From: Cladorhizidae sp. MBARI D1340-BT2
Lineage: Eukaryota; Porifera; Demospongiae; Poecilosclerida; Cladorhizidae
DNA length: 64,000 bases
Assembly: GCA_028752905.1 (NCBI GenBank)
Contig: JAQNBH010000015.1
Span: 14,832,036-14,896,035 of the forward strand
Direction: 5' to 3'
Of this stretch, positions 1 through 12,400 are shown piece by piece. Within the stretch, counting starts at the first letter, position 1; every line of letters begins with the position of its first letter. A program made the position numbers and the translations under genes. The notes beneath the pieces are model-generated. The model was not told the origin of the DNA and ran no database searches. It was given only the letters and a program-made list of their open reading frames with translations.

Positions 1-482
1 TTGTTCACATGCCATAGTTACGTGAATCCATCAGCAGGAAGAAAACATCCTTGGGGTGGCAGTGCCTTCTGCTCGAAGGCTGCTCTAGATTGGCACTCTT
101 TCATCACACACACTCTACTTGCATCACATGGATACAGTGCACTGCACCTCCACAGCAAAGATGATGACAAGGGGTCACATGCAAAGCACTATGGAACTAA
201 GACGATACTGGCTAACGGTTAGAAGTGTTTGTAATGGCTAGGGAAAATGTCGGCACTCGCAAAGGCATCATAATCAGGCCCACGGATATATTGTACACAG
301 GAACATAGCAGGTTCACTGCCACACAGAAATTATCTCCGGTTCACAAGGTGATAATTAACTCATAACCGTTAAAGTTGCCCATCAACACTTCTCCCGTCA
401 CTTCTTCATGTTTGCATATCAGCTGCTCTAAGTGTGGGTGTCTTTGACAAAGCGCGACTTCTACTGTTAAGACTACAAGCAA
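1..482. other. unassigned flank before first minisatellite
   Basis: No recognisable gene or element. A 73-codon plus-strand frame runs in from the left edge (1-222) but has no recognisable domain or clear splice site, so I do not call it a gene. The end of the stretch leads into the first tandem array. Confidence 0.4.
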
Positions 483-1895
483 GTTCAGCATAAGCTCACT
501 TGCTTGTTCAAGTTGGCATCCCATCTGTTGTCCTGACAACCACCAGCAGCAGCATCCTTGGGCTCAGCATAAGCTCACTTGCTTGTTCAAGAGGGCATCC
601 CATCTGTTGTCCCGACAACCACCAGCAGCAGCTCAGCATAAGCTCACTTGCTTGTTCAAGTTGGCATCCCATCTGTTGTCCTGACAACCACCAGCAGCAG
701 CATCCTTGGGCTCAGCATAAGCTCACTTGCTTGTTCAAGAGGGCATCCCATCTGTTGTCCCGACAACCACCAGCAGCAGCTCAGCATAAGCTCACTTGCT
801 TGTTCAAGTTGGCATCCCATCTGTTGTCCTGACAACCACCAGCAGCAGCATCCTTGGGCTCAGCATAAGCTCACTTGCTTGTTCAAGAGGGCATCCCATC
901 TGTTGTCCCGACAACCACCAGCAGCAGCTCAGCATAAGCTCACTTGCTTGTTCAAGTTGGCATCCCATCTGTTGTCCTGACAACCACCAGCAGCAGCATC
1001 CTTGGGCTCAGCATAAGCTCACTTGCTTGTTCAAGAGGGCATCCCATCTGTTGTCCCGACAACCACCAGCAGCAGCTCAGCATAAGCTCACTTGCTTGTT
1101 CAAGTTGGCATCCCATCTGTTATCCCGACAACCACCAGCAGCAGCATCCTTGGGCTCAGCGTAAGCTCACTTGCTTGTTCAAGAGGGCATCCCATCTGTT
1201 GTCCCGACAACCACCAGCAGCAGCTCAGCATAAGCTCACTTGCTTGTTCAAGTTGGCATCCCATCTGTTGTCCTGACAACCACCAGCAGCAGCATCCTTG
1301 GGCTCAGCATAAGCTCACTTGCTTGTTCAAGAGGGCATCCCATCTGTTGTCCCAACAACCACCAGCAGCAGCTCAGCATAAGCTCACTTGCTTGTTCAAG
1401 AGGGCATCCCATCTATTGTCCCGACAACCACCAGCAGCAGCTCAGCATAAGCTCACTTGCTTGTTCAAGAGGGCATCCCATCTGTTGTCCCGACAACCAC
1501 CAGCAGCAGCGTCCTTGGGCTCAGCATAAGCTCACTTGTTCGTTCAAGAGGGCATCCCCTCTGTTGTCCCAACAACCACCAGCAGCAGCTCAGCATAAGC
1601 TCACTTGCTTGTTCAAGAGGGCATCCCATCTGTTGTCCCGACAACCACCAGCAGCAGCATCCTTGGGCTCAGCATAAGCTCACTTGCTTGTTCAAGTTGG
1701 CATCCCATCTGTTGTCCCGACAACCACCAGCAGCAGCATCCTTGGGCTCAGCATAAGCTCACTTGCTTGTTCAAGTTGGCATCCCATCTGTTGTCCCGAC
1801 AACCACCAGCAGCAGCATCCTTGGGCTCAGCATAAGCTCACTTGCTTTTTCAAGAGGGCATCCCATCTGTTGTCCCAACAACCACCAGCAGCATC
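483..1895. repeat. compound minisatellite, 69/79-bp units (148-bp higher order)
   Basis: Tandem array of about 19 units built on AGCATAAGCTCACTTGCTTG, followed by a CCATCTGTTGTCC block and CAACCACCAGCAGCAG. Two unit types alternate: a 79-bp type ending CATCCTTGGGCTC and a 69-bp type lacking those bases. Together they make a 148-bp higher-order repeat over most of the array. Toward the right end the alternation breaks down (three short units, then three long ones), as expected from unequal exchange. All the apparent proteins of 76-145 residues here are the array read in overlapping frames; none has an independent coding signal. Confidence 0.93.
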
Positions 1896-2213
1896 ACACC
1901 AGTCACCAAGCTGCTCACACACACTCCACTCGCACCCAGAGAGGATCAACCGACTGTTCAGCGGTTACCCACCTGCTGCTTTCCATCTCAAAAGAAGCTC
2001 ACCAATACTTCACAGTCTCAACTCAAAAGAGCTGTACAGTAGCCTCCAGATACGCTGCCCCCTCAGTCAGCATCTCAGACAAGAATAAACCATGCACACA
2101 TCTTACCAAATATATTACTTGGTCAGTGTTGGTATTTGGTCGGCTAACTGCTATTGGTCATGTGACCATTAAAGGGTGTTAATATGATTGATTTATTTAC
2201 TTTTAAGTTACTG
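1896..2213. other. unique sequence, no gene seen
   Basis: Between the first minisatellite and the left end of the pogo element. Frames from the array run on into it for up to about 280 bp, but they show no domain. No promoter or RNA gene is recognisable. Confidence 0.4.
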
Positions 2214-3356
2214 CATTTCCCCTGAGTATAAGTCGATAGTTATTACGTCAACTTGGACCTCAATTTTTCAAGGCAGTCTTAGATTTGATATTCGAGCATA
2301 GGGGATCGTTTAACGTCTGAGCCTGCCGACCTTGATGGCAAAAGCGCAGACGCTAGCCTATACGGTGCGAGAGGAAGAGAAAATCGTTGAGTATGCGGAA
2401 CAAACAAACAAACAACTGTGAAGCACGAAGGAAGCGCAGGTGTCTGAGAAACTTATTAGAGATCAGAAGAAAGTCTTGGCGGTACAGGGCAAGTGGTCTA
2501 GTGTTGTGAAGAGCCTGGGTAAGATTGGTGGCGGTCGTCAAGCATTTTAGCGTGCCTTTGAAATAGAACCTGCTGTACACAGCACTGAGATTGCACCATA
2601 CCTCAACTGCAGATGTCATGAGGAAAGCTCGTGAGCTATCAGGTATGCCTCGGTTTGTCATTGAGATGAACTTCTCTTGTTTCAGAAAACTGGTGCTGCC
2701 TGTTTATGAAGAGGAATGACCTGGTCACGAGAACACACACTGCACTGGCCCAGAAACTACCACAAGACCTCACCGACAAAGTGCTACAGTTTCAACGCAT
2801 GAGGATTAGTGTTAGAAAATCCAAAGCAATCGATTTGAAGTGAATACGGAATATGGATGAGGTTTCCATGGCAACTGACATGCCCATAACTTGCACAGAA
2901 GGCAAAGGAGGAGAAAGGTGTGAGTGATGGTCAAGACCACAGGACATGAAAAGTCTCATTTTACAGTCATCCTTGCCTCTCTGGCTGATGACATAAAGTT
3001 ATCCCCAACCCCCACCCCCCACACACACACACACCCTTTGCCCTCCTTAGTCATCTTGAAAAGGATGTTCCTCATGAGTCCATCCCCGGTGAGGTCATAC
3101 TACAAGTCCATGAAAAGGGATGGGTGAAGAGAGCTGATGGGCTGAAGACCACAAGGGAGCACCGACCAGGAGCTTAGCCTAACAACCTGCTTGTCTTTTA
3201 AGCCACGTAAAGATATTGAGAAGGTTGCAAGCCAAGAACACTAAGGCAGCCATCATTCCAGGTGGACTCACCTCCAATCGACAAACACTGCATGTCCGCT
3301 TGAATTTCTGCTATTCAAGCAGGGCCTCAAGAGGAGATGGAGTGAATGAATGCACA

Positions 3357-4225
3357 CAGGAACTCAATTCACTGCTTCTTGGGGCACAGAGAAGGCCTAT
3401 GATCATCCTGACGTGTCAGTGGATCAAGGAAGCACTCACATTCACTGCTTCTTGGGGCACAGAGAAGGCCTACGATCCCTGACGTGTCAGAGGATCAAGG
3501 AAGCACTCACATTCACTGGCACAGAGAAGGCCTATGATCACCCTGACTTGTCAGTGGATCAAGGAAGCACTCACATTCACTGCTTCTTGGGGCACAGAGA
3601 AGGCCTACGATCATCTTGATGTGTCAGTGGATCAAGGAAGCACTCACATTCACTGCTTCTTGGGGCACAGAGAAGGCCTATGATCACCTTGATGTGTCAG
3701 TGGATCAAGGAAGCACTCACATTCACTGCTTCTTGGGGCACAGAGAAGGCCTATGATCACTCTGATGTGTCAGTGAATCAAGGAAGGACTCACATTCACT
3801 GCTTCTTGGGGCACAGAGAAGGCCTACGATCACCTTGATGTGTCAGTGGATCAAGGAAGCACTCACATTCACTGCTTCTTGGGGCACAGAGAAGGCCTAC
3901 GATCACCTTGATGTGTCAGTGGATCAAGGAAGCACTCACATTCACTGCTTCTTGGGGCACAGAGAAGGCCTACGATCACCTTGATGTGTCAGTGGATCAA
4001 GGAAGCACTCACATTCACTGCTTCTTGGGGCACAGAGAAGGCCTATGATCATCCTGACGTGTCAGTGGATCAAGGAAGCACTCACATTCACTGCTTCTTG
4101 GGGCACAGAGAAGGCCTATGATCACCCTGACTTGTCAGAGGATCAAGAAAGCACTCACATTCACTGCTTCTTGTGGCACAGAGAAGGCCTATGATCATCC
4201 TGACATGTCAGAGGATCAAGGAAGC
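3357..4225. repeat. 73-bp minisatellite derived from transposase coding sequence
   Basis: Twelve copies of a 73-bp unit with GATCAAGGAAGC and GGGGCACAGAGAAGGCC; successive GATCAAGG sites are spaced 73 bp. One early copy has an internal deletion (about 3510-3530). The unit is the DNA that encodes the QWIKEA region of the surrounding pogo transposase. Since 73 is not a multiple of three, each added copy shifts the reading frame. Confidence 0.93.
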
Positions 4226-4253
4226 ATGGGGTGAAGTTCGACGAGGTGGTTAA

Positions 4254-5597
4254 CCCTTCCACTGGCAGATTTACGGTCGAGATATTCTACATTCTACTAT
4301 GATTTTTTTTTATTGCAAAGAAAAGTGAAGAATATTACCTAGCAACCATATATCAGGTGATAGCTTAGCAACAAACCACATTTCCGTTAATCTTGCTATA
4401 ACCAACAGGAAGTGAGTAATTTTTTTTAACCTACCAGCTGTTGTTCTTCAACAGTTGACCATTTCCCACTGAATTTCAGATTCTACATAAGCTGATGAGA
4501 CAACAATGTGATGAATTTTGGTTGCTTAGGAACAAACCACGTGAGACTATGAATATCATTCTAACCTGCCCAGTTGTAAAACTGGCTTTTGTAATTATTG
4601 AAATCTTGCCATGTTGGCCATTGAAGTGCGGGTGAACATCTGTTGACCTCGTCCCATGGAGGAATTTGACAAGTTGAAGAAAATTATGATAAATGTTGGT
4701 TGCTTGCTTAGCAACAAACCTTATAAATGTGAACCAGAATTTTTTTAATTTCCTTTGCATATATTAGACATGATTGCATGATATACATGATTGCATGATA
4801 TAAGCATGATTGCATGATATAAATGAAAAATCAGTCATGTTATCCGGGCAACTTTTGGTCACCAACATTGACCATTGCTCATCAAAACAAGTCAAGGAAT
4901 TTCTTCACCTTGAAGCTGTCGCTAAGAAGTGGGTGACCAACAAGGTAGATGGAACAAGAGCAATGCCGCGACCACAACCACAACTATGCCCATGACGAGT
5001 AGGAGTCCACCTTGGGGGCTAGAACATGGAAAGAACATACTGTCTAGTACTAGAATTATGCTGACTTTATGCTAGCTTTGTATATAACTGCAATGCTTGC
5101 CTTAACTTCCACTACTGCTGAAGAAGTCCAGTTGATCCTCACTGCCATCAAATGCTTCACATGATGGTGTAGGGCAAGTACTAACTACTGGATCAGGCAA
5201 CAGCTTCTCAGAGCTGTTACTGCATCACATTAGACTTCATTGCTTCCAGGTAAGTCTACACACTATCTCCCTCATCATTACTGAGCACTGTTGTTCTTGG
5301 AGAAGACAAAATGATCCTGGAAAATCTGGTCAATAACTTCATCTATACTAGAACGGATCGCCCTAACTTTTCGAGACACCTGAAGTGAAGTTTGACGTAA
5401 TTTTTTTAACCATAGTTTCCCAGGCCGCACGTTCTTTATGTTACCATAGTTACCCATGCCACAGGTTCTTTATATTTTTGTTTGCTATAGAACAATGCTG
5501 TGGGCATGCTTGTGAGATATTTCAGGCCTTGTGTATGAACGGTTAAATTAATTTAGTGGCGACCATTTAGTTTTGCGCCATAACGCTGGTGAGAGGG
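4254..5597. mobile_element. piggyBac-type non-autonomous element (TTAA target)
   Basis: TTAA at 4250-4253 and again at 5598-5601. The left end is CCCTTCCACTGGCAGA and the right end CGCTGGTGAGAGGG, an imperfect inverted repeat starting with CCC as in piggyBac-family ends. Removing it would bring the transposase codons before (FDEVV) directly in frame with those after (NTSFKK), which supports precise insertion at TTAA. No transposase of its own is visible. The interior holds several GCAACAAACC motifs, also hinted at near 6720. A second sequence resembling the left end (TTAACCCTTCAACCGCTGG) lies at 6581-6599. Confidence 0.72.
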
Positions 5598-5926
5598 TTA
5601 ACACCAGCTTCAAGAAAATGTGTTAACAGCAATGCTTTTGATGGCACAGAAGATGATCTGCTTTGGAGGAAGAGGATGAGGTGGAAGACACTTTAGAAAG
5701 CCAGTGATGATGAGGTTATGGATGAAGAAATCGGCTACCACATTCATGATTTTGATGGCTATGAAACATGTTATTTTTATTTTATCATACATGCACATCT
5801 TATGGAATAGACTGAAAAATTAGAGTTTCGATTTATAAGATTTATAATTAAGGTTGACTTATATTTGGGGAAATGAATTGGCTCATTAAAAAAAATGCTG
5901 TACCCATATAGATAACCCTTTACCAT

Positions 5927-6430
5927 GGGGGACAGTTGCATTTTTAATTATTTTTACTTATGGTTACAACTTTAGATTTGAAATTGGTACCAGTGGCTAG
6001 AGGAAGCCCTCCTCTATTCAATGACTGTTTTCATTAGGCGTTAAAATGTAAGTATGTGGTCAAGCGTGCGGGTGGAAAATGAATTTCGTTAAAAATCATT
6101 TTCCACCCGCGCACTAGACCGTGTAATTACATTTTAACGCCTAATGAAAACAGTCATTGAATAGCCTAGAGCCACTGGTACCAATTTCAAATCTTTAGCA
6201 CTTAGCAATCAGCAATCTGGAGTTATTTATGCGGAGGTTTCAGGCATTCAGGTTTTGAGGCCCTCCACTTTAGGTCTATACCTATGAAAAATATTTTAGT
6301 ATCAAAAGAGAGCACACAGAGAGACCTATCTTTTGAGCTATATATCAAGTCCATACCATGAAGTTTGCAGAATCTACGGAGCTCTAAAGTTGTAACCATA
6401 AGTAAAAATTAAAAATGCAACTGTCCCCCC
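5927..6430. mobile_element. foldback element, copy A (GGGGACAG ends)
   Basis: Long terminal inverted repeats: GGGGACAGTTGCATTTTTA at the left and its mirror ending CTGTCCCCCC at 6430, followed by TTAA. The centre contains a second palindrome around a TTTTCCACCCGC block (6070-6115), and the flank TGGTACC...GAAATTGGTACCAGTGGCTA is mirrored at 6170-6190. No ORF. The left arm has lost the segment around TCAAAAGATAGG that the right arm retains (6300-6340). It belongs to the same family as 45512-48677 and is related to 57252-57961. Confidence 0.8.
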
Positions 6431-7259
6431 TTAAAACTTGCTATCAACAAGAAAAAAATAACCCTATTTTTTGTTGTCATCAATTGAGAATGTAAACAAA
6501 AAGAGCAGGAAAATGGAAATGGGCAGGAAATATAAATATTTTTAACCTGGCAAAGGTAAAGTTACTTACGGTAGCAACCATTAACCCTTCAACCGCTGGA
6601 TTTACACAACATTTCTTTTTAAAATTGTGATCCATTTTGCATAATATTTTATACTCAATGAGGAGTGCACAAATGCTGGCAACCATGGTGTTGATGTCGT
6701 AGCATTGGTGTTGACAAGCATTGCAGTCAACAGTAGGTTGCTCAGCAACAGACCGTAAACGATGAATACCACCACATAATTAGAGCCTTTGATTTCAGTC
6801 TTTTTGTTGACAGAATATGATAGATTACTGGAGATCCCACGATAAAGTGATAGATAAGCACACATGCACACTACTGCTCTCTACTGCACTCAACACTGTT
6901 CAAAATATACACTACACTCTGAATAACGTGATGCTGTGTTTTGTTATTTAGTGATGAAAATGCTGCTGTGTTTGCTGGAGATAGGATTTCCAGACAAACA
7001 CACACAACAACAACAACAACAACAACAAAGATAGTCAACTTGGGAGCGAGTGCAGTTCACAGTAGAGCTCATGGAGTGTGTAGTTCCAGTGCAAGCTGTA
7101 TAGCTAGCTCAAGCTAGATAGATCGTTGGCTAGCTAGTACCCGGCTAGTACCCGCCCAGTACCCGCAAGTACCCGGGTAAATGCTCTTTTGCTCAGATTG
7201 GTACTTGTGAGAAAAACAAACAAAGTATACTAAGATAGCTTATAAGCATGGCTGTTTAC
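6431..7259. other. AT-rich stretch, possible piggyBac end, simple repeats
   Basis: Holds TTAACCCTTCAACCGCTGG at 6581-6599, resembling the left end of the element at 4254; I cannot find its partner end. (CAA)n lies at about 7000-7027. Short repeats of AGTACCCG and GCTAGCTAG lie at 7080-7180. No convincing coding exon here. Confidence 0.4.
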
Positions 7260-7263
7260 TTAC

Positions 7264-7339
7264 CTGAGAGCTCTTGTTCCTGTTCTTCACCATCACCACA
7301 GGCCATATCGCTAGGCAAGTCAGCACAACTATCTCTGGC
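7264..7339 (-). CDS. possible acidic exon, minus strand
   Basis: Bounded on the minus strand by a good acceptor (pyrimidine tract then CCAG) and a GTAAGT donor, 76 nt. One open frame reads ARDSCADLPSDMACGDGEEQ and then EQELS, an acidic segment; a second frame is also open, so the frame is not settled. It sits downstream of the acidic minus-strand frame starting at 7524. Acidic N-terminal regions are common in piggyBac transposases, but no DDE domain follows, so the product is unknown. Confidence 0.3.
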
Positions 7340-7407
7340 CTGGAAAAAAAGGGGGGCTGCAAAACCTCACTCATAGCTACTAGCTGTTCGGAGTCTCTAG
7401 TATGTTG

Positions 7408-7524
7408 TCAATGGTTGGCAAACATCCCTTCTCCTTCCTCATCACTACTTTCAACTTCAGAGAGTCCAAAATCGTCGTTATTCGGCATCACCAAAACATT
7501 ACCCACATTTAGCACAGAAGCCAT
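7408..7524 (-). CDS. possible first exon, acidic short ORF
   Basis: From the ATG at 7524 the minus strand reads MASVLNVGNVLVMPNNDDFG and then an acidic run (ESSDEEGEG) before a stop. It may be the 5' end of the same unit as the exon at 7264-7339, but I see no strong donor linking them. Function unknown. It could also be a chance frame or a degraded transposase N-terminus. Confidence 0.25.
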   Translation of the reverse strand: MASVLNVGNVLVMPNNDDFGLSEVESSDEEGEGMFANH

Positions 7525-7539
7525 TTTTGTTTGTTTGTT

Positions 7540-9470
7540 TTGAAAGGGTGAGTTTAACGTCACGATTACCTTAGTTACTGAGGCTTTATATAAATATAGC
7601 TCGAGCACAGCACTGGGCATGCTCAGACATCCTTAGCGCATGCATAGCTCGAACATACGATTTTATATTAAAAAATTGGTCAGGGTCACATAAAAAATGC
7701 CATGTGGAGTCTTCGGCAGTAGAGCAGTTCAACAGCATCTGAGAACAAATCTGAGGCCGTCATTGACTCCAGGGGGTCGAATTAACCCTAGCCCCCAAGT
7801 CCCAGCCCTCGTAGATTATATTATTATTGTTTTTAGGCAATGACTTTCTCGATAATCAGCTTAAATTTGCTAAATCAACATTTCAGCTACAGATGCTCTA
7901 GCCAAAATGTCAAAGAGCACATTTATTGAGAAAGTGTTTATATATACATACTGTACTTGATCAACTAAGAGCTCGTTGAGAGATGATTTTTAGAACCCAT
8001 CAACAACGGCACTGCCTTCAGAATTTTGTGCCCTCTGTAAATTTTCCCATTTCAAACTGCGGTGTTCTTCTAATAGAGCTTAGAGATAGCTCGCTAGAAA
8101 AACCTGCTTGCGTACTAATCTAGCTGGTCGGTAACACAGCCATGTTGAGTTATTCGTGTGCTATCGTCAGGAACATGAAAAATGCATGTGCAGGTATTCC
8201 CTAAACAAAATGGCCACCTCCATGGCAGTCAGTTGCAAGAAACTGGCAAAGGTCAGGTCACTGCAGTAGCAACTTTTAAATGGCCTCTGAGACTAAAGCT
8301 AAGGCTCTGGGACATGGGGGTGGAGTTAGCCCAATCTCCAAGTCTCAGCCCTTGTTTGATGTTACGGCAGGCCTGAGAAAAATGGAAACAGACCGACAGA
8401 CAGACAGACTGGCACCATTTCGTCTATTATATAAGGATTTAAAAGCAGTATAATATTGGTGTATGTGTAAATGGTTGTCTAATTTGTTGCCATCTACGGG
8501 CACTCTCTGGTTTCTTTGACAAGTCAATCCGTACAGTACACCGACTGGCTGTAGCCTATTGACGAGAAGTCCTCCAGTCCAGCTATATCAATGCTGGACA
8601 AGGAAAGCATGAAGTTGGACGTTCCAGGCTTGATTCTAATTCAAGCACACACACACACACATATATGGTAACTGACCCATCTAATGGAGCAGATAGTCAC
8701 ATACGTGTAGGGTTGGGAAAAAGAGAGTCTGTCTCGATTTTAAAAAACTCGGATTTAATATTTGAGTTCAGCCTATTGCAAGTCTATTGAAGCAACACAG
8801 GATCAAGATTTTGTGTACCTCTAGGACTCGTTTCAGGAAAGATAAAATGGATTTATGCGGCCTGCAAGACTAATTTTAAAGTTGTAGATGGACCACTCTA
8901 ACTGTTTGTATTCACTTTGTTACATGTAGTCAAGGTACCTGTACTCATTTCTGATGTGGTTTCTGTGAACATCATTGCTCGATGCTCTAGAACTAAGCAC
9001 TTGTTGCTTGCTCAACAGATAGCTGGAAGGCTCTAATTCCATTAGTGATTACCTTTATGACATGTACTGGTATTTTACGAGCTAAAAAAAACTGACAATT
9101 AACTGTTTTGACTGGCGTAGCCGACCCTTTACCTCATTTTATCTTAGGGGCAGGGGAAGAAAAATGTGTCACACAACTAGAGTTGCCGGCCAATAAGGTT
9201 GCAGTACTCCTGTGCTTACGTTCCAGGCACATGGAAGGGGGAAAGCTGAGTCAATAAGTAGCCTTGGTGCTGGAGAAGAAGCAGCCACCTCTACCAGCAC
9301 CTATATTATTTATTCTCTAGTGTATTGTGCAACTGTGGCCTTCTCTCTCTCTTTGTATAGTTGGTTGGGCCTTGCTTGTCATTAGCTTAGCTAGCTGGAT
9401 TAGTCCACGTACTGCATTTCTATGATTAAAAAAAACAAAAACCCAAAGCTGTGAAGATACTCCATGTTTT
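7540..9470. other. unique and low-copy repeat sequence, no gene seen
   Basis: Contains a (GACA)n run near 8395 and (CA)n near 8645. A low-copy similarity links GGGGTCGAATTAACCC at 7775 with GGGGGTGGAGTTAGCCC at 8317; both are followed by CCAAGTC and CAGCCCT. No coding exon with supporting splice sites was found. Confidence 0.35.
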
Positions 9471-9474
9471 CAGT

Positions 9475-12400
9475 GTTGTTTGGTGTAGGCAGAGATGTAA
9501 GGGTACTCCACTAACACACTAATACCAAGCACAAACAAAGTTTTGGTGTAGGCAGAGATGTAAGGGCACTCCACTAACACACTAATACCAGGCACAAACA
9601 AAGTTTTAGTGTAGGCAGAGATGTAAGGGTACTCCACTAACACACTAATACCAGGCACAAACAAAGTTTTAGTGTAGGCAGAGATGTAAGGGCTCTCCAC
9701 TAACACACTAATACCAGGCACAAACAAAGTTTTAGTGTAGGCAGAGATGTAAGGGCTCTCCACTAACACACTAATACCAAGCACAAACAAAGTTTTAGTG
9801 TAGGCAGAGATGTAAGGGCACTCCACTAACACACTAATACCAAGCACAAACAAAGTTTTAGTGTAGGCAGAGATGTAAGGGCTCTCCACTAACACACTAA
9901 TACCAGGCATAAACAAAGTTTTAGTGTAGGCAGGCAATCAACAAACACACTAACACCAAGCACAAACAAAGTTTTGGTGTAGGCAGAGATGTAAGGGTAC
10001 TCCACTAACACACTAATACCAAGCACAAACAAAGTTTTAGTGTAGGCAGAGATGTAAGGGCACTCCACTAACACACTAATACCAGGCACAAACAAAGTTT
10101 TAGTGTAGGCAGAGATGTAAGGCTCCACTAACATACTAATACCAGGCACAAACAAAGTTTTAGTGTAGGCAGAGATGTAAGGGTACTCCACTAACATACT
10201 AATACCAGGCACAAACAAAGTTTTAGTGTAGGCAGAGATGTAAGGGCACTCCACTAACACACTAATACCAGGCACAAACAAAGTTTTAGTGTAGGCAGAG
10301 ATGTAAGGCTCCACTAACATACTAATACCAAGCACAAACAAAGTTTTAGTGTAGGCAGAGATGTAAGGGCACTCCACTAACACACTAATACCAGGCACAA
10401 ACAAAGTTTTAGTGTAGGCAGAGATGTAAGGGCTCTCCACTAACACACTAATACCAGGCACAAACAAAGTTTTAGTGTAGGCAGAGATGTAAGGGTACTC
10501 CACTAACACACTAATACCAAGCACAAACAAAGTTTTAGTGTAGGCAGAGATGTAAGGCTCCACTAACACACTAATACCAGGCACAAACAAAGTTTTAGTG
10601 TAGGCAGAGATGTAAGGGTACTCCACTAACAGACTAATACCAGGCACAAACAAAGTTTTAGTGTAGGCAGAGATGTAAGGCTCCACTAACACACTAATAC
10701 CAAGCACAAACAAAGTTTTAGTGTAGGCAGAGATGTAAGGGCACTCCACTAACACACTAATACCAAGCACAAACAAAGTTTTAGTGTAGGCAGAGATGTA
10801 AGGGCTCTCCACTAACACACTAATACCAGGCACAAACAAAGTTTTAGTGTAGGCAGAGATGTAAGGCTCCACTAACACACTAATACCAGGCACAAACAAA
10901 GTTTTAGTGTAGGCAGAGATGTAAGGGCACTCCACTAACACACTAATACCAGGCACAAACAAAGTTTTAGTGTAGGCAGAGATGTAAGGGAACTCCACTA
11001 AACACACTAATACCAGGCACAAACAAAGTTTTAGTGTAGGCAGAGATGTAAGGGCACTCCACTAACACACTAATACCAAGCACAAACAAAGTTTTAGTGT
11101 AGGCAGAGATGTAAGGGAACTCCACTAACACACTAATACCAGGCACAAACAAAGTTTTAGTGTAGGCAGAGATGTAAGGGCACTCCACTAACACACTAAT
11201 ACCAGGCACAAACAAAGTTTTAGTGTAGGCAGAGATGTAAGGCTCCACTAACACACTAATACCAGGCACAAACAAAGTTTTAGTGTAGGCAGAGATGTAA
11301 GGGCACTCCACTAACACACTAATACCAGGCACAAACAAAGTTTTAGTGTAGGCAGAGATGTAAGGGCACTCCACTAACACACTAATACCAAGCACAAACA
11401 AAGTTTTAGTGTAGGCAGAGATGTAAGGGCACTCCACTAACATACTAATACCAAGCACAAACAAAGTTTTAGTGTAGGCAGAGATGTAAGGGCACTCCAC
11501 TAACACACTAATACCAAGCACAAACAAAGTTTTAGTGTAGGCAGAGATGTAAGGGTACTCCACTAACACACTAATACCAGGCACAAACAAAGTTTTAGTG
11601 TAGGCAGAGATGTAAGGGAACTCCACTAACACACTAATACCAAGCACAAACAAAGTTTTGGTGTAGGCAGAGATGTAAGGCTCCACTAACACATTAATAC
11701 CAAGCACAAACAAAGTTTTAGTGTAGGCAGAGATGTAAGGGCTCTCCACTAACACACTAATACCAAGCACAAAGTTTTAGTGTAGGCAGAGATGTAAGGG
11801 CACTCCACTAACACACTAATACCAGGCACAAACAAAGTTTTAGTGTAGGCAGAGATGTAAGGGCACTCCACTAACACACTAATACCAAGCACAAACAAAG
11901 TTTTGGTGTAGGCAGAGATGTAAGGGTACTCCACTAACACACTAATACCAAGCACAAACAAAGTTTTAGTGTAGGCAGAGATGTAAGGGCTCTCCACTAA
12001 CACACTAATACCAGGCACAAACAAAGTTTTAGTGTAGGCAGAGATGCAAGGGCTCTCCACTAACACACTAATACCAGGCACAAACAAAGTTTTAGTGTAG
12101 GCAGAGATGTAAGGGTACTCCACTAACACACTAATACCAGGCACAAACAAAGTTTTAGTGTAGGCAGAGATGTAAGGGCTCTCCACTAACACACTAATAC
12201 CAAGCACAAACAAAGTTTTAGTGTAGGCAGAGATGTAAGGCTCCACTAACACACTAATACCAGGCACAAACAAAGTTTTAGTGTAGGCAGAGATGTAAGG
12301 GCTCTCCACTAACACACTAATACCAAGCACAAACAAAGTTTTGGTGTAGGCAGAGATGTAAGGGCACTCCACTAACACACTAATACCAAGCACAAACAAA

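Larger units (their letters stand above)
2335..5740 (+). pseudogene. pogo/POGK-like transposase relic, interrupted
   Basis: Starts at the ATG at 2335 (MAKAQTLAYTVREEEKIVEY), which resembles the N-terminal psq-type helix-turn-helix region of pogo-family transposases. Later blocks match the DDE domain: TTGHEKSHFTVILASLAD (2940-2990) and AAIIPGGLTSNRQTLHVRLN (3250-3310), the latter standing where the family has IPGGLTSxLQPLDVxLNKPFK. The C-terminal stretch QWIKEA is tandemly expanded (3357-4225). It is followed by GVKFDEVV, then an insertion, then NTSFKK and an acidic tail near 5602-5740. The family's usual protein is roughly 400-500 residues in one frame. Here stops, frameshifts, a (CA)n insertion near 3010 and the two insertions make it clearly non-functional. 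Family placement is by recognition of motifs, not a search. Confidence 0.75.
2214..5875 (+). mobile_element. pogo-type (Tc1/mariner) DNA transposon, decayed and nested
   Basis: The ends are an imperfect terminal inverted repeat: CATTTCCCC and then TATAAGTC at 2214-2235, mirrored by GACTTAT...GGGGAAATG ending at 5875. Inside is a plus-strand relic of a pogo/POGK-like DDE transposase. The element is about 3.7 kb, of which about 1.34 kb is a younger TTAA-flanked insertion (4254-5597) and about 0.87 kb a 73-bp tandem array. I cannot see a TA duplication directly flanking the repeats, so the exact ends are uncertain by a few bases. Confidence 0.72.

Noticed and set aside
7690..8345. Two stretches sharing GAATTAACCC/GAGTTAGCCC and CCAAGTC...CAGCCCT seemed to be a SINE-like pair.
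   Set aside because: Similarity covers only about 40 bp, and no RNA polymerase III promoter or shared tail is visible.
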